In this document: one piece after another, positions 35,500 through 43,335 of the stretch
Numbering within the stretch: position 1 is the first letter of the stretch
How the letters are laid out: each line of letters begins with the position of its first letter
DNA from: CAXXOK01 sp963675655
GTDB taxonomy: Bacteria; Bacillota; Clostridia; Christensenellales; Aristaeellaceae
Length of the DNA: 64,000 nucleotides
Assembly (NCBI GenBank): GCA_963675655.1
Contig: OY776489.1
Location: 1,054,001 to 1,118,000, forward strand
Direction of reading: 5' to 3'
Translations under genes and position numbers: made by a program
Notes under the pieces: model-generated
Databases searched by the model: none
Told to the model about the DNA's origin: nothing
Seen by the model: only the letters and a program-made list of their open reading frames with translations

Positions 35500-35540
35500 T
35501 AAACGAAAAACCGGCTTTCGCGTGTGCGAAAGCCGGTTGG
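35500..35540 (-). terminator. Terminator of the Na/Pi cotransporter gene
   Basis: ACCGGCTTTCGC (35510-35521) and GCGAAAGCCGGT (35526-35537) are perfectly complementary, loop GTGT. On the minus strand the stem is followed by TTTTTCGTTT. Confidence 0.9.
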
Positions 35541-35552
35541 TTTGCAAGCTAT

Positions 35553-37193
35553 TTACCAGAGCAGTTTTTTGCCGTCGTCCATCGCATCCACCGAGGTGGA
35601 CAGGTTGTCCGCATGGTCGGCGATTCGCTCCAGATTGTTGAGCAAATCCATGTACAGCATGCCGTTCTTCGGCGTGCATTTTTTGTTCTTTACGCGGTCC
35701 ACATGGCGGTCGGCCAGCATTTCGCACAGCTTATCCACTTCGGCCTCGTCCGTTTTGACCTTGGCGATGATCTCCGGATCGATGATCTGCCGGTTCACAA
35801 TCCCCATCGCCTGCTCCAGCATCCGCGTGATGATCACATTCAGGTCGCGTACTTCCTGCTCGGCTTTGGCGCTAAACTTGGTTTTCAGCTTGCGCCGCGC
35901 CGTGCCGATTTCCACAATGTTGGTGCAGTGATCGCCAATGCGCTCCAAATCATTCACCACATGGAAGAGCGAGCCCATCAAATGCACATCCTGGCTGCTG
36001 AGGGTAAGGCCGCGCAGCTCAATCATCTTGGCGGTCACTTCGGCATTCAGGAAGTCGATTACATTTTCACGGTTATCAAACTCATCCAGCGGCAGCTCCT
36101 TCGTGGAGAAAAAATATTCCATGGCAAAATCGTAATTAGCCTTGACCAGCTCGCCCATGCGCGTCACTTCACGGAACAGCTGCTTGGCGGCAATCGGCGG
36201 GGTGGAGAAGAGGCGGTCGTCAAAGTAGGTCAGGCGCATCGGCTCTTCCTGCTTGTCCTCGCCGCGCACCACCAGGCGTGCCAACCGCTCCAGCATGCCG
36301 GACATCGGCAGCATGATAACCGTGGTCGTCACGTTGAAAATGATATGTGCAAACGCGATCTGCAAGCGCAGGTTATCACCCGCCAGATGCTCTACCCACG
36401 TAGCAAAAGGCAGCGTAAGCGATATGACGATGAACAAGGTCGCGCCAATGACGTTAAACAGCAGGTGCACCACCGCCGCGCGTTTGGCGGTGCGGTTGGC
36501 GCCGATGGACGCCAGCATTGCCGTAATACACGTGCCGATGTTTTGACCAAACAGGATGAACAGCGACCCGTGCAGGCCAATCAACCCCGACCCAGCCAGC
36601 GCCTGTAAAATACCGATGGAAGCCGAGCTGCTTTGCAAAAGCGCAGTGATCAGCGCGCCGACCAGCACGCCCAGCACGGGGTTGCTGACCCCGGCGATCA
36701 TATTGGTGAATCCTTCCCATTCCCGCATGGGTTTCATGGCGCTGGTCATGGTTTCCATACCAATGAACAGCACGCCAAGCCCCATGAAGATCTGACCCAG
36801 CATTTTAAAGCCGGATCGCTTGCCGCTAAACAGCATGAAGAACAAGCCGATCGTGGCAAAAATAACGCCAAAGTTCAGCTTGACCGACAGCATCAACGAC
36901 GTGACCGTAGTACCAATGTTAGCGCCCATAATCACGCCGATGGCTTTGGTAAGCGGCAATAAACCGGCGTTTACAAAGCCCACGACCATTACAGTGGTCG
37001 CGCTTGAACTTTGAATGACGCCGGTTACTAATGCGCCGACCAAAACGGCCGTCAGCTTATTACGGGTAAGAACCTCCAGCAAGTGTTGCATCCTGCGGCC
37101 GGCAGCCTTTTCCAGCCCTTCGCCCATTTCCTTAATACCATAGAGAAACAGGCCGAGGCCAGCCACAAGGGTGAGTATGTCCATTACCTGCAT
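35553..37193 (-). CDS. Na/Pi cotransporter family protein with PhoU-like C-terminus
   Basis: The product is a 546-residue inner-membrane phosphate importer or efflux protein of the NptA/PhoU-fused family. Residues 1-310 hold about eight helices with the two internal QSSSA signatures: GVIQSSSATTVMVVG and ALLQSSSASIGILQA. Residues about 330-546 form a PhoU-like helical domain that senses phosphate (e.g. DLERIGDHCTNIVEIG). The family couples sodium to phosphate. I chose the ATG at 37193, preceded by AGGAGG, because the frame further upstream is unlike the family. The 5' leader has a GCGCGGA/TCCGCGC hairpin, and the gene is divergent from the structured RNA. Confidence 0.92.
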   Translation of the reverse strand: MQVMDILTLVAGLGLFLYGIKEMGEGLEKAAGRRMQHLLEVLTRNKLTAVLVGALVTGVIQSSSATTVMVVGFVNAGLLPLTKAIGVIMGANIGTTVTSLMLSVKLNFGVIFATIGLFFMLFSGKRSGFKMLGQIFMGLGVLFIGMETMTSAMKPMREWEGFTNMIAGVSNPVLGVLVGALITALLQSSSASIGILQALAGSGLIGLHGSLFILFGQNIGTCITAMLASIGANRTAKRAAVVHLLFNVIGATLFIVISLTLPFATWVEHLAGDNLRLQIAFAHIIFNVTTTVIMLPMSGMLERLARLVVRGEDKQEEPMRLTYFDDRLFSTPPIAAKQLFREVTRMGELVKANYDFAMEYFFSTKELPLDEFDNRENVIDFLNAEVTAKMIELRGLTLSSQDVHLMGSLFHVVNDLERIGDHCTNIVEIGTARRKLKTKFSAKAEQEVRDLNVIITRMLEQAMGIVNRQIIDPEIIAKVKTDEAEVDKLCEMLADRHVDRVKNKKCTPKNGMLYMDLLNNLERIADHADNLSTSVDAMDDGKKLLW

Positions 37194-37406
37194 CCACAAT
37201 CCTCCTGTGCGAAAAACAACCGTAAAAACGGTTTCGCTTAGCAAACAGAACATAGCGCGGAAAACCCACTCCGCGCAAAAGGCCTTTTTAAGCCCATACC
37301 AGAAATAGCCTAACATAGTTGGGCGCTGATGTAAAGTATAAGTAAAATCTTCGTAAGCATTACCAAAAAGAATATGGTATAAATTTCCTGTATAACGAAA
37401 AAATAC

Positions 37407-37435
37407 TTGCTTTAACGCATTGTTAACGATATAAT
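37407..37435 (+). promoter_or_regulatory. Consensus promoter for the structured RNA
   Basis: TTGCTT (37407-37412), exactly 17 bases, TATAAT (37430-37435). The expected start is about 37442, which is within one base of the RNA's closing stem. Confidence 0.85.
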
Positions 37436-37441
37436 AACATC

Positions 37442-37692
37442 GATCGATAGTGGGTCTGTGGTTGAAAGCCGAAGCCAGACGCGGGCAAAGCGGTCCACGT
37501 AAACCGGGCAAAGTCCCGGCGAGCATGGCGCGTTCTAGTAGTAAGTCCGACCGCGGGTTACGAACCTACGGCACCGGATTCTTCCGGGCGTGGAAACGTA
37601 CACGCGAGAGAAGGCGCGTAGGGCGCAACTGCGATGAGCAAACCTTCCCGTCGGCGAGTGTGGGGTCAAAGACCAGGTCAGCCACCATCGAT
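37442..37692 (+). ncRNA. Large structured non-coding RNA, possibly raiA-like
   Basis: About 250 nt with many supported helices. The closing stem ATCGATAGTGG (37443-37453) pairs with CCACCATCGAT (37682-37692), one mismatch. CGCGG (37480-37484) pairs with CCGCG (37551-37555). Local hairpins: CCGGG-caaagt-CCCGG (37504-37519), CCGGA-ttct-TCCGG (37574-37587), GCGTG-gaaacgta-CACGC (37588-37605) and GGTC-aaa-GACC (37664-37674). It has its own near-consensus promoter whose start sits at the base of the closing stem. It lies ahead of a CxxC zinc-ribbon gene. The size, position and compact fold recall the raiA class of Firmicutes RNAs, but I cannot compare it with that model here. It is not tmRNA, 6S or RNase P as far as I can tell. 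Confidence 0.75.
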
Positions 37693-37723
37693 CAGATATA
37701 CGAAAACGGAGGAATTCCAAACC

Positions 37724-38008
37724 ATGTATCAGGACAAAACGCTCACGTGCCGCGACTGTGGGGCCGAATTCGTGTTCACCGCTGGTGAGCAGGAATTCTA
37801 TGCCGAAAAAGGCTTCCAAAACGAACCTACCCGCTGCAAACAGTGCCGCTCCGCCCGCAAGACCGCCCGTGCCGCCGCACCCCGCGAGCAGTACGAGACC
37901 GTATGCGCAGAATGCGGCAAACCTACGACCGTCCCCTTTGTTCCCAAAAGCGATCGTCCCATCTATTGCAGCGAGTGCTTCGCGAAGCATCGTAACCAGC
38001 AAGGCTAA
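37724..38008 (+). CDS. CxxC zinc-ribbon protein (zf-trcl-like)
   Basis: The product is a 94-residue cytosolic protein with two zinc-binding units. The first is CRDC-x25-CKQC near the N-terminus (C9, C12); the second is CAEC-x17-CSEC at the C-terminus, the CxxC-x17-CxxC pattern. The spacer is basic and would suit nucleic-acid binding. The ATG at 37724 has ACGGAGGAA directly upstream and lies 31 bases after the structured RNA. The RNA and this gene may be cotranscribed with read-through. The function of this small family is not established. A terminator follows at 38041. Confidence 0.85.
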   Translation: MYQDKTLTCRDCGAEFVFTAGEQEFYAEKGFQNEPTRCKQCRSARKTARAAAPREQYETVCAECGKPTTVPFVPKSDRPIYCSECFAKHRNQQG

Positions 38009-38040
38009 TCCCGTGCGCGTTATAACTGCATAGAAAACAC

Positions 38041-38073
38041 AAGCCCCGCAGGTACAAACCGGCGGGGCTTTCG
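38041..38073 (+). terminator. Terminator after the zinc-ribbon gene
   Basis: AAGCCCCGC (38041-38049) pairs with GCGGGGCTT (38062-38070), loop of 12 bases. The T-run is short. Confidence 0.6.
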
Positions 38074-38193
38074 CGCCAGCGAAAATCCGGCCACAGCTAA
38101 GCTTTAAAAGTTGCACAATACCGTTTCAAGCCCAAGCTAAGCATAGCCAGCATATAGACAATCCATAGTCATTCTTATTCTTTCCTAATTTAC

Positions 38194-38222
38194 TTGCAAG
38201 CTCATTTTTCATACGTTATACT
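38194..38222 (+). promoter_or_regulatory. Promoter for the broken DUF6056-type gene
   Basis: TTGCAA (38194-38199), exactly 17 bases, TATACT (38217-38222). The region is AT-richer than the rest of the window. The 300-base gap before the gene otherwise holds nothing that I can name. Confidence 0.75.
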
Positions 38223-38308
38223 TTTCCATATCATAACTACTTATTCTGCTTCAAGCGCATAGGCTTTTACGCTTGTGCAGAGAAACAGCAATAAAGGAAG
38301 AAACGTGC

Positions 38309-39669
38309 ATGCAAGCGGAAGCGCCAACTGTCGTTTTTCCCCATGCGACCTCGGATAAGGCTAAAAAGAGAGGTTTCTATCTCCTGATCATCGGGCTTTT
38401 CCTTTTGTTTTATATTTTCAATCTGATGGCGCCGCTTATGTCCGACGATTATAATTGCGCCTTCAGCTTTGCCGACCGTACAAGAATCACCCGTTTTCAA
38501 GCGCTTTTCCCCTCTATTGTTTCCCATTATAAGTGGGTCAACGGGCGTGTGGTGAATCATTTTTTCGCACAGCTTATGCTTTGGCTGGGTAAACCTGTTT
38601 TTAATGTCGTCAACGCCTGCGTAGCTGTTTTATTTTTGCTGGGTCTTTATACGCTGACGGCAAAAAAGAAGCATGATGTTTCCCTTTTAGCATTATGGGC
38701 CGGTGCGATGCTGATTGCCTGCCAACCCTTTCCCAGGTATTTTTCTGGTTAACGGGCGCGTGTAACTATCTTTGGGGCTCGGCAATCATCATTTGGTCGC
38801 TGGTGCCTTTCCGCCGCGCCGTGGTGGATGGGAAACTGCTAAAACTCCGCTGGAAAGGGCTTTTATTGCTACCGGTTTATCTCATCATGGGCACCACAAG
38901 CGAAAACGGCGTTCCCGCCGCTATCCTGTTGATGGTGTTATGCTTTGTATACCTTTATCGTACGGAGAAGAAGATATCGCTTTGGATGCTGCTTGCGATG
39001 CTTTGCAGTCTGGCCGGGTTCATTTTTATGCTCCTGTCTCCCGCCAGCCAGGCGCGAAATGCATAGACACTTTCGCAAACATCCTCTTTTCTGGGCGCTC
39101 ATATCGCTCCATTTAACAATTGTGTTACTTTCTTCTGGGAATATGAGTTAATTCCATCGCTGCTCTTTATATTTTTACTTTCCTATGCTTATTATCACAA
39201 CGTCAGCCATAAGAAACTTGCCTTCTCCATCATGCTTTTTTTGTGCGGTGTCGCCTCCCATTTTGCCATGACGGCGACAGGGTATTATCCTTTACGCGCG
39301 ATGACGGTCAGCCTCGCCATGATCTTTTCCGCCAGTGCCCTATTGGTACCAGACGTAAGGGCGACGGCCTTAAAGCCATTGATTGCCGCAGCAACGCTTG
39401 CCGTGTCCTTATCTGCGCTGCTGTTATGCTTACAGGCTGCCCCGCTGACATACGACCGTTACCGCAGCGCACAATCCCGAGAGCAACAGGTAATCGCCGC
39501 ACAGGCCCAAGGCGAAACAGATATTGTTACCTATAACATTAAAAGCAAATCCAAATTCGACGTTTTCTACGATATGATCGACCTGACAAATGAACCCGAT
39601 TACTTCGCAAACAGAGTGTTTGCACGCTATTACAACCTCGATTCTGTCGTCGCTTACGAGCGGTACTAA
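38309..39669 (+). pseudogene. Broken DUF6056-type membrane protein gene
   Basis: The intact ancestor would be an approximately 450-residue multi-pass membrane protein, probably of the surface-polysaccharide or GtrC-like group. Residues at the start read MQAEAPTVVFPHATS, then a first helix and LMSDDYNCAFSF, GRVVNHFFAQLMLWLGKPVF. At about 38727 a one-base loss shifts the frame; the following WLTGACNYLWGSAIIIWSL is the expected continuation, one frame over. At 39064-39066 a TAG interrupts the frame, which then continues in the same frame through FFWEYELIPSLLFIFLLSYA to the end at 39669. At least two lesions make it inactive. TAG ends several intact genes here, so recoding is unlikely. Lower GC than neighbours hints at acquisition. 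Confidence 0.85.
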
Positions 39670-39707
39670 GCGAAAGCATGCTTTTCTCGCGATACAGTAT
39701 CTTTACG

Positions 39708-39744
39708 CGCAAAAGCACCCGGCATGCAGCCGGGTGCTTTTGCG
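39708..39744. terminator. Strong bidirectional terminator
   Basis: CGCAAAAGCACCCGGC (39708-39723) and GCCGGGTGCTTTTGCG (39729-39744) are perfectly complementary, 16 bp with a 5-base loop. A- and T-runs sit inside the stem. It ends the DUF6056 pseudogene and could also serve the minus-strand operon. Confidence 0.8.
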
Positions 39745-39783
39745 TATAAACCCTTGTTTTCTTGTTACACTGCCATCCCATAT

Positions 39784-39886
39784 TAAGCTAAAACGCTAGT
39801 AAGCAAGGGGAGCCAGTCACCATGCTTACTCGTTCGTATGGGCTGCCTGCTTCTTCCTAAGCTGAAAACGCTGATTGCGTCTTAGA
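39784..39886. repeat. Diverged relative of the palindromic repeat family
   Basis: This segment shares TTAGCT/AAGCTAAAACGCTAG, AAGCAAGGGG and the central CTTACTCGTTCGTA with the units at 33118-34714, and its ends are roughly complementary. Similarity is partial, so this is a candidate relative only. Confidence 0.45.
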
Positions 39887-39924
39887 AACAAACCGTGCAG
39901 CCGATCCTTTCCGCAGAGACCCGG

Positions 39925-40251
39925 TTACTCCACATCTTCCCCGCCGGGAACAGCCTCCAGCTCGAAAATAACCGGCCGCACGCCGTCCGTGCAGCAGGTA
40001 ATGCGCTTATCGGGATATTTATACCAGTGGTTGCCCGTTGGAACCGAGGAGAGCTTGCTTACCGCCGGGTATACTTCGATCCACGCCCACGGGCAAAAGC
40101 CCTGCGGCATTACCGCGCCCCCCTCGTACAGGAAGGTATCGCCCTTTTGCAAAATCGGGCAGGGGCCGGCTTCCTTGCCATCCGTCAGGTATTCTTCCGC
40201 CAAATCTTCGTAAAAATTCACTTTCAGCACGGTTATTTTCACCTGTACCAT
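39925..40251 (-). CDS. TIGR04076-family protein
   Basis: The product is a 108-residue protein beginning MVQVKITVLKVNFYEDLAEEYL, as in the TIGR04076 family. Two conserved segments are CPILQKGDTFLYEG and MPQGFCPWAWIEVYPAV, with several cysteines (GPCPIL, GFCPW, ITCCTDG) that might bind metal. The function is unknown. I chose the ATG at 40251 since it matches the family start and has an AAAAGGGG about 10 bases upstream; another ATG at 40278 is in frame. It is the last gene of the long minus-strand run and lies 47 bases after the DUF436 gene. Confidence 0.85.
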   Translation of the reverse strand: MVQVKITVLKVNFYEDLAEEYLTDGKEAGPCPILQKGDTFLYEGGAVMPQGFCPWAWIEVYPAVSKLSSVPTGNHWYKYPDKRITCCTDGVRPVIFELEAVPGGEDVE

Positions 40252-40298
40252 TCGCGCAGTGCCCCTTTTCGTATTCATTTGCCTTGAACATTCCGGTA

Positions 40299-40859
40299 TT
40301 ACCGAATCGACTCAGGGTACTGCGCCCTCTCCCCGCCGATCAGCGGGAAACGGGAGTACGCCATCACCACATGCGCCTGCCCAACCTGTGCGCCCGGCAT
40401 CCGCAGGGGCACCGCCACCGGGCGGATGTGCATGCCTACCAGCGTATCGCCAACGTCGATGGCAGCGTCCGCCTGTATATTCATAGCCATGGCGGGGTGA
40501 GCAAACCAATCGTACGCCGCCGCGCCGGTGCTGCCGCCCGCGGTGGGCACAGGCCGCACGGAAACCTGCGTAAGGCGCAGGCTATCCAGCGTGGATTGCG
40601 CCATCACCAGTGCACGGTTTAAATGCTCACAGCACTGCACAGCACCGTTCAAGCCCAAATCACGGCACGTATCCAAAAACGCGGCAGCCAGTACGCCGCC
40701 CAGTTCCGGCACGCTGTTGTGGCCGATCACGCCGCCCGCCACTTCGCTGGTGCTGCACCCCAGTACCACCGTCGCGCCGGTTTTTAACTTTGCTTCTTTC
40801 GCAAGGTAGCGCACACAGGCGCTGAGTTGGTCATAAATAGTTTGATATTCCTGCTTCAT
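40299..40859 (-). CDS. DUF436/TIGR01440 (YwlG-like) family protein
   Basis: The product is a 186-residue cytosolic protein. The family hallmark segments are present: VVLGCSTSEVAGGVIGHNS, GAVQCCEHLNRALVM, and AAYDWFAHPAMAMNI. Two cysteines close together (QCCEH) suggest a catalytic or metal role, but the function is not known to me. Its start overlaps the end of the SpoU-type methyltransferase gene by four bases (ATGA), so the pair is translationally coupled. Length is as usual for the family. Confidence 0.9.
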   Translation of the reverse strand: MKQEYQTIYDQLSACVRYLAKEAKLKTGATVVLGCSTSEVAGGVIGHNSVPELGGVLAAAFLDTCRDLGLNGAVQCCEHLNRALVMAQSTLDSLRLTQVSVRPVPTAGGSTGAAAYDWFAHPAMAMNIQADAAIDVGDTLVGMHIRPVAVPLRMPGAQVGQAHVVMAYSRFPLIGGERAQYPESIR

Positions 40860-41599
40860 CGAGGTTCATCCTTCCTGCCTGTCGCATGGACAAAGGCATA
40901 TGCGCCAATCGCCGCGGCTACGGCGAGGTTCAGCGAATCAATCGCATCGGAATGCGGTATGCGCACCGCTTGCCCCAGCGCCGAAAACGCCGGCGGCAGG
41001 CCGCTGCCCTCGTTGCCGAACACCAGCGCATAGGGCTGTTTTACGGTCTGCACCGCGTTTTCCAGCGGAGTGGAGCCATCCAGCATAAACGGGTAAAGCG
41101 CATGGTTGGGATATTGCGCGCGGTAGGCGGTAAAATCGTCGTACTGTGCCACACGCAGGGCAAAAATCGCCCCCATGGACGCGCGCACCACTTTGGGGTC
41201 GAACGGGTCGGCCGCCGGGCGGATGATGGCGATGTCCGTAAGCCCCAGCCCCAGCATGGTACGCTGTATGGTGCCCAGGTTCCCCTCATCCATCGGGTGG
41301 TGCAATACCAGATGCGGGCGCGCGGCATCCAGCTCCGCCTGCCATTTCTGGAACACAAGGGCGGCAAAGCAGTTGTGCTTGCCGCTGATGCGGTGCAGCG
41401 CCTTATCGGCTACTTCCTCGCGTATATTATGCTGCCGGCACAGCGCGCGCAGCTTATCCACACCCTCGCCCGCAGCCTGGCTGCTTAATAACAGGCGTGT
41501 AGCGCGCTGGGGTGCGGCGGCCATCAGCTGGAGGCTGGGAAACACGCCCGGCACATAGCTGTAAGGTAAATCGCTGGTATAGGCTTTCAGCGGCGGCAT
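40856..41599 (-). CDS. SpoU/TrmH-family RNA methyltransferase
   Basis: The product is a 247-residue SAM-dependent RNA 2'-O-ribose methyltransferase. The SpoU motifs are in order: motif 1 MDEGNLGTIQRTMLGLG (conserved N-x-G-xx-R-T), motif 2 VFGNEGSGLPP, and motif 3 IPHSDAIDSLNLAVAAAI (conserved S-LN-S). The N-terminal half is a short substrate-binding region. The RNA target cannot be named. The ATG at 41599 has AAAGGAGG upstream; an in-frame ATG at 41707 lies in a region unlike the family. The 3' end overlaps the DUF436 gene, and the GNAT gene ends just upstream. Confidence 0.92.
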   Translation of the reverse strand: MPPLKAYTSDLPYSYVPGVFPSLQLMAAAPQRATRLLLSSQAAGEGVDKLRALCRQHNIREEVADKALHRISGKHNCFAALVFQKWQAELDAARPHLVLHHPMDEGNLGTIQRTMLGLGLTDIAIIRPAADPFDPKVVRASMGAIFALRVAQYDDFTAYRAQYPNHALYPFMLDGSTPLENAVQTVKQPYALVFGNEGSGLPPAFSALGQAVRIPHSDAIDSLNLAVAAAIGAYAFVHATGRKDEPR

Positions 41600-41613
41600 T
41601 GCGCCCGCCTCCT

Positions 41614-42255
41614 TTATCTGGTTTCGGTGTTGTCCCGCGGTGTAAGGTACGCAGTCAGCATTTCGCGCACGCCCGCCCGATAATCGGCGGCAGTGATGCT
41701 GTAACACACGTCGTCCGTCACGCTGCCGCCTACCAGCGTACTGGCTTGCCGCAGCGTGCCCTCAAGCGTGAAGCCGAGTTTGGCAATCACATGCGCGCTT
41801 CTTTTATTATGCGGATAGTGGTAAGCCGAAACAACCGGGCAGCCCAGTTGCTCAAAGGCAAAGCGCAACACCCGCGCGGAAGCCTCCGTGGCAAAGCCTT
41901 TGCCCCAGTCCGGCTCTCCCAGCACGTAGCCAAGCATCAAGGCCTTTTCTACGCTGCGTTTCGCATCCACATGCAGCCCGACGGAGCCGACCAGCCGCCC
42001 GCTCTTTTTATCCACAATCGCCCACACATCGCCCCGTTTGATAAACAGGCTCACGATCTGCCGCGTCTCCTCCTGGTTGCGGTGCGGCGCCCAGCCCGCC
42101 AGCGGGCCGACCACATCGCTTTTGGCATAGGCAAACAACGCCGGTACATCCGCCGGGGTAAACATGCGTAGCGTCAGGCGCGGCGTATCCAGCTGCGGAT
42201 ACCCCGCCGCGTAGATCTGCGGCGATTGCTTTTTCCACTTGCGAAACCAACCCAT
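41614..42255 (-). CDS. GNAT N-acetyltransferase, RimJ/RimL-like
   Basis: The product is a 213-residue acetyltransferase, most like RimJ/RimL or ribosomal-protein/amino-acid acetyltransferases. It begins LDTPRLTLRMFTPADVPALF and has the acetyl-CoA loop EPDWGKGFATEASARVL, followed by NKRSAHVIAKLGFTLEGTLR, the standard C-terminal motif. A short basic N-terminal stretch (MGWFRKWKKQS) precedes the fold. AAGGGGA lies upstream of the ATG. It lies 14 bases before the SpoU-type gene and follows the DUF975 gene. The substrate is unknown. Confidence 0.9.
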   Translation of the reverse strand: MGWFRKWKKQSPQIYAAGYPQLDTPRLTLRMFTPADVPALFAYAKSDVVGPLAGWAPHRNQEETRQIVSLFIKRGDVWAIVDKKSGRLVGSVGLHVDAKRSVEKALMLGYVLGEPDWGKGFATEASARVLRFAFEQLGCPVVSAYHYPHNKRSAHVIAKLGFTLEGTLRQASTLVGGSVTDDVCYSITAADYRAGVREMLTAYLTPRDNTETR

Positions 42256-42303
42256 CGGTATATCCCCTTCTTATCCAAACCGGGAGGCGAAAGACCTTTC
42301 CGG

Positions 42304-43299
42304 TTACAGCGTGCCGTCCGGCTTTTCGGGCTCGTCCTGCGACTGCCTTTCGCCATCCTGCGGCGTTTCCTCTGCGCCGGGCGTTTCATCCGTATCCGGC
42401 GTTTCATCCGTATCCGGCAATTCATCTGTATCCGGCAATTCGTCTGTGTCTTGCGTTTCGTCCACACCGGGCGTCTCGTTCCCATCCGGCGTTTCATCCG
42501 TATCCATCGGCCGCCGCCCGTTCATCATGCCGGAAAAGCGCTTAAACCATACTTCGGCTTCCTTTTGCGCTTTCCACATGCCCTGCGGCTGAGATACCGC
42601 CAAATAGAAGCTGGCGCTGGCAGCGTTCATATACGCCGTCATAAACAATTGCACGAACTGGCTGAGCACCAGCGCCAGAATGACGTTGAAACCGCTGAAA
42701 ACCACATCCACAATCAGCGAAGCCACGTACCAGCCGATAAAGCTGATCTGGAGAATGAAAAAGTTCAGTTTCTGTTTCTGCATCGCCTGTTTGCTGCGGT
42801 TGATCGCCTCCATTACGCCGATTTCCGGCTCCTCCGCCAGAAAATAGGGCGCCATGGAGTAGCGCAGCAGCGCGATATATCCCGGCACGACCAAAAGCAG
42901 CGACCAAAGGAAGATTTTCACCGTCATCACCACATACAACATAAGCGCCTTGCCGATAATCTTCCAGCGAGACAATAGCCCCATAAGGCCCAGCTCCTGC
43001 TTGCGCAGACGGTTGATGAAGTAGTTGTTGCAACCCACCGCCAATACCGGGGTGAGCACCAGCGAAACCGTGCTAACCACCCCCAGCAACGTCCAGGTAT
43101 GCTGCGGTATCGCCTGCAGCGCCGCCAAGATCGCATTGGGATCGGTCAGCATGGTAATATCGCCAAGCTGCGTGTTTTGCAGCAACTGCAAAAGCACCAG
43201 CGGCACCTCGGCAAAAAAGCTGACGAGCAGCGCCGTTTGCCAGTTGCCCTTCAGCGCGCGGCTGGCTTGACTTTTAAATACAATGGGAGAAATATTCAT
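42304..43299 (-). CDS. DUF975 membrane protein with acidic repeat tail
   Basis: The product is 331 residues. About five or six hydrophobic helices fill residues 20-245, with the DUF975-type segment VLAVGCNNYFINRLR and the central FLAEEPEIGVMEAINRSKQAM. The C-terminal 75 residues are acidic and repetitive (blocks of six such as DTDETP and DTDELP), apparently disordered and cytosolic. The family is common in Firmicutes and of unknown function. AGGAGG lies upstream of the ATG. It is followed by the GNAT gene and preceded by ftsY, so it is probably in the same operon. Confidence 0.85.
   Translation of the reverse strand: MNISPIVFKSQASRALKGNWQTALLVSFFAEVPLVLLQLLQNTQLGDITMLTDPNAILAALQAIPQHTWTLLGVVSTVSLVLTPVLAVGCNNYFINRLRKQELGLMGLLSRWKIIGKALMLYVVMTVKIFLWSLLLVVPGYIALLRYSMAPYFLAEEPEIGVMEAINRSKQAMQKQKLNFFILQISFIGWYVASLIVDVVFSGFNVILALVLSQFVQLFMTAYMNAASASFYLAVSQPQGMWKAQKEAEVWFKRFSGMMNGRRPMDTDETPDGNETPGVDETQDTDELPDTDELPDTDETPDTDETPGAEETPQDGERQSQDEPEKPDGTL
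42381..42460 (-). repeat. 18-bp tandem repeats in the DUF975 gene
   Basis: Units of GTTTCATCCGTATCCGGC and close variants, in frame, encode repeated PDTDET/PDTDEL blocks. Four units are clear. Copy number could vary by slippage without a frameshift. Confidence 0.7.
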
Positions 43300-43335
43300 G
43301 TTCCCGCCTCCTGCACCGCAACCTGTTTTCCTGCG

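Noticed and set aside
37442..37692. tmRNA, 6S RNA or RNase P RNA
   Set aside because: I could not find the tmRNA tag frame and tRNA-like ends, a 6S-type single long bulged hairpin, or the RNase P core segments.
37450..37788. 112-residue frame over the structured RNA
   Set aside because: No ribosome-binding site, Arg/Gly-rich translation, and it conflicts with the RNA fold and the zinc-ribbon gene.
39064..39066. Reading the TAG in the DUF6056-type gene as an amino acid
   Set aside because: TAG is a normal stop for polA, the SLT gene and the GT2 gene here, and the gene also has a frameshift.
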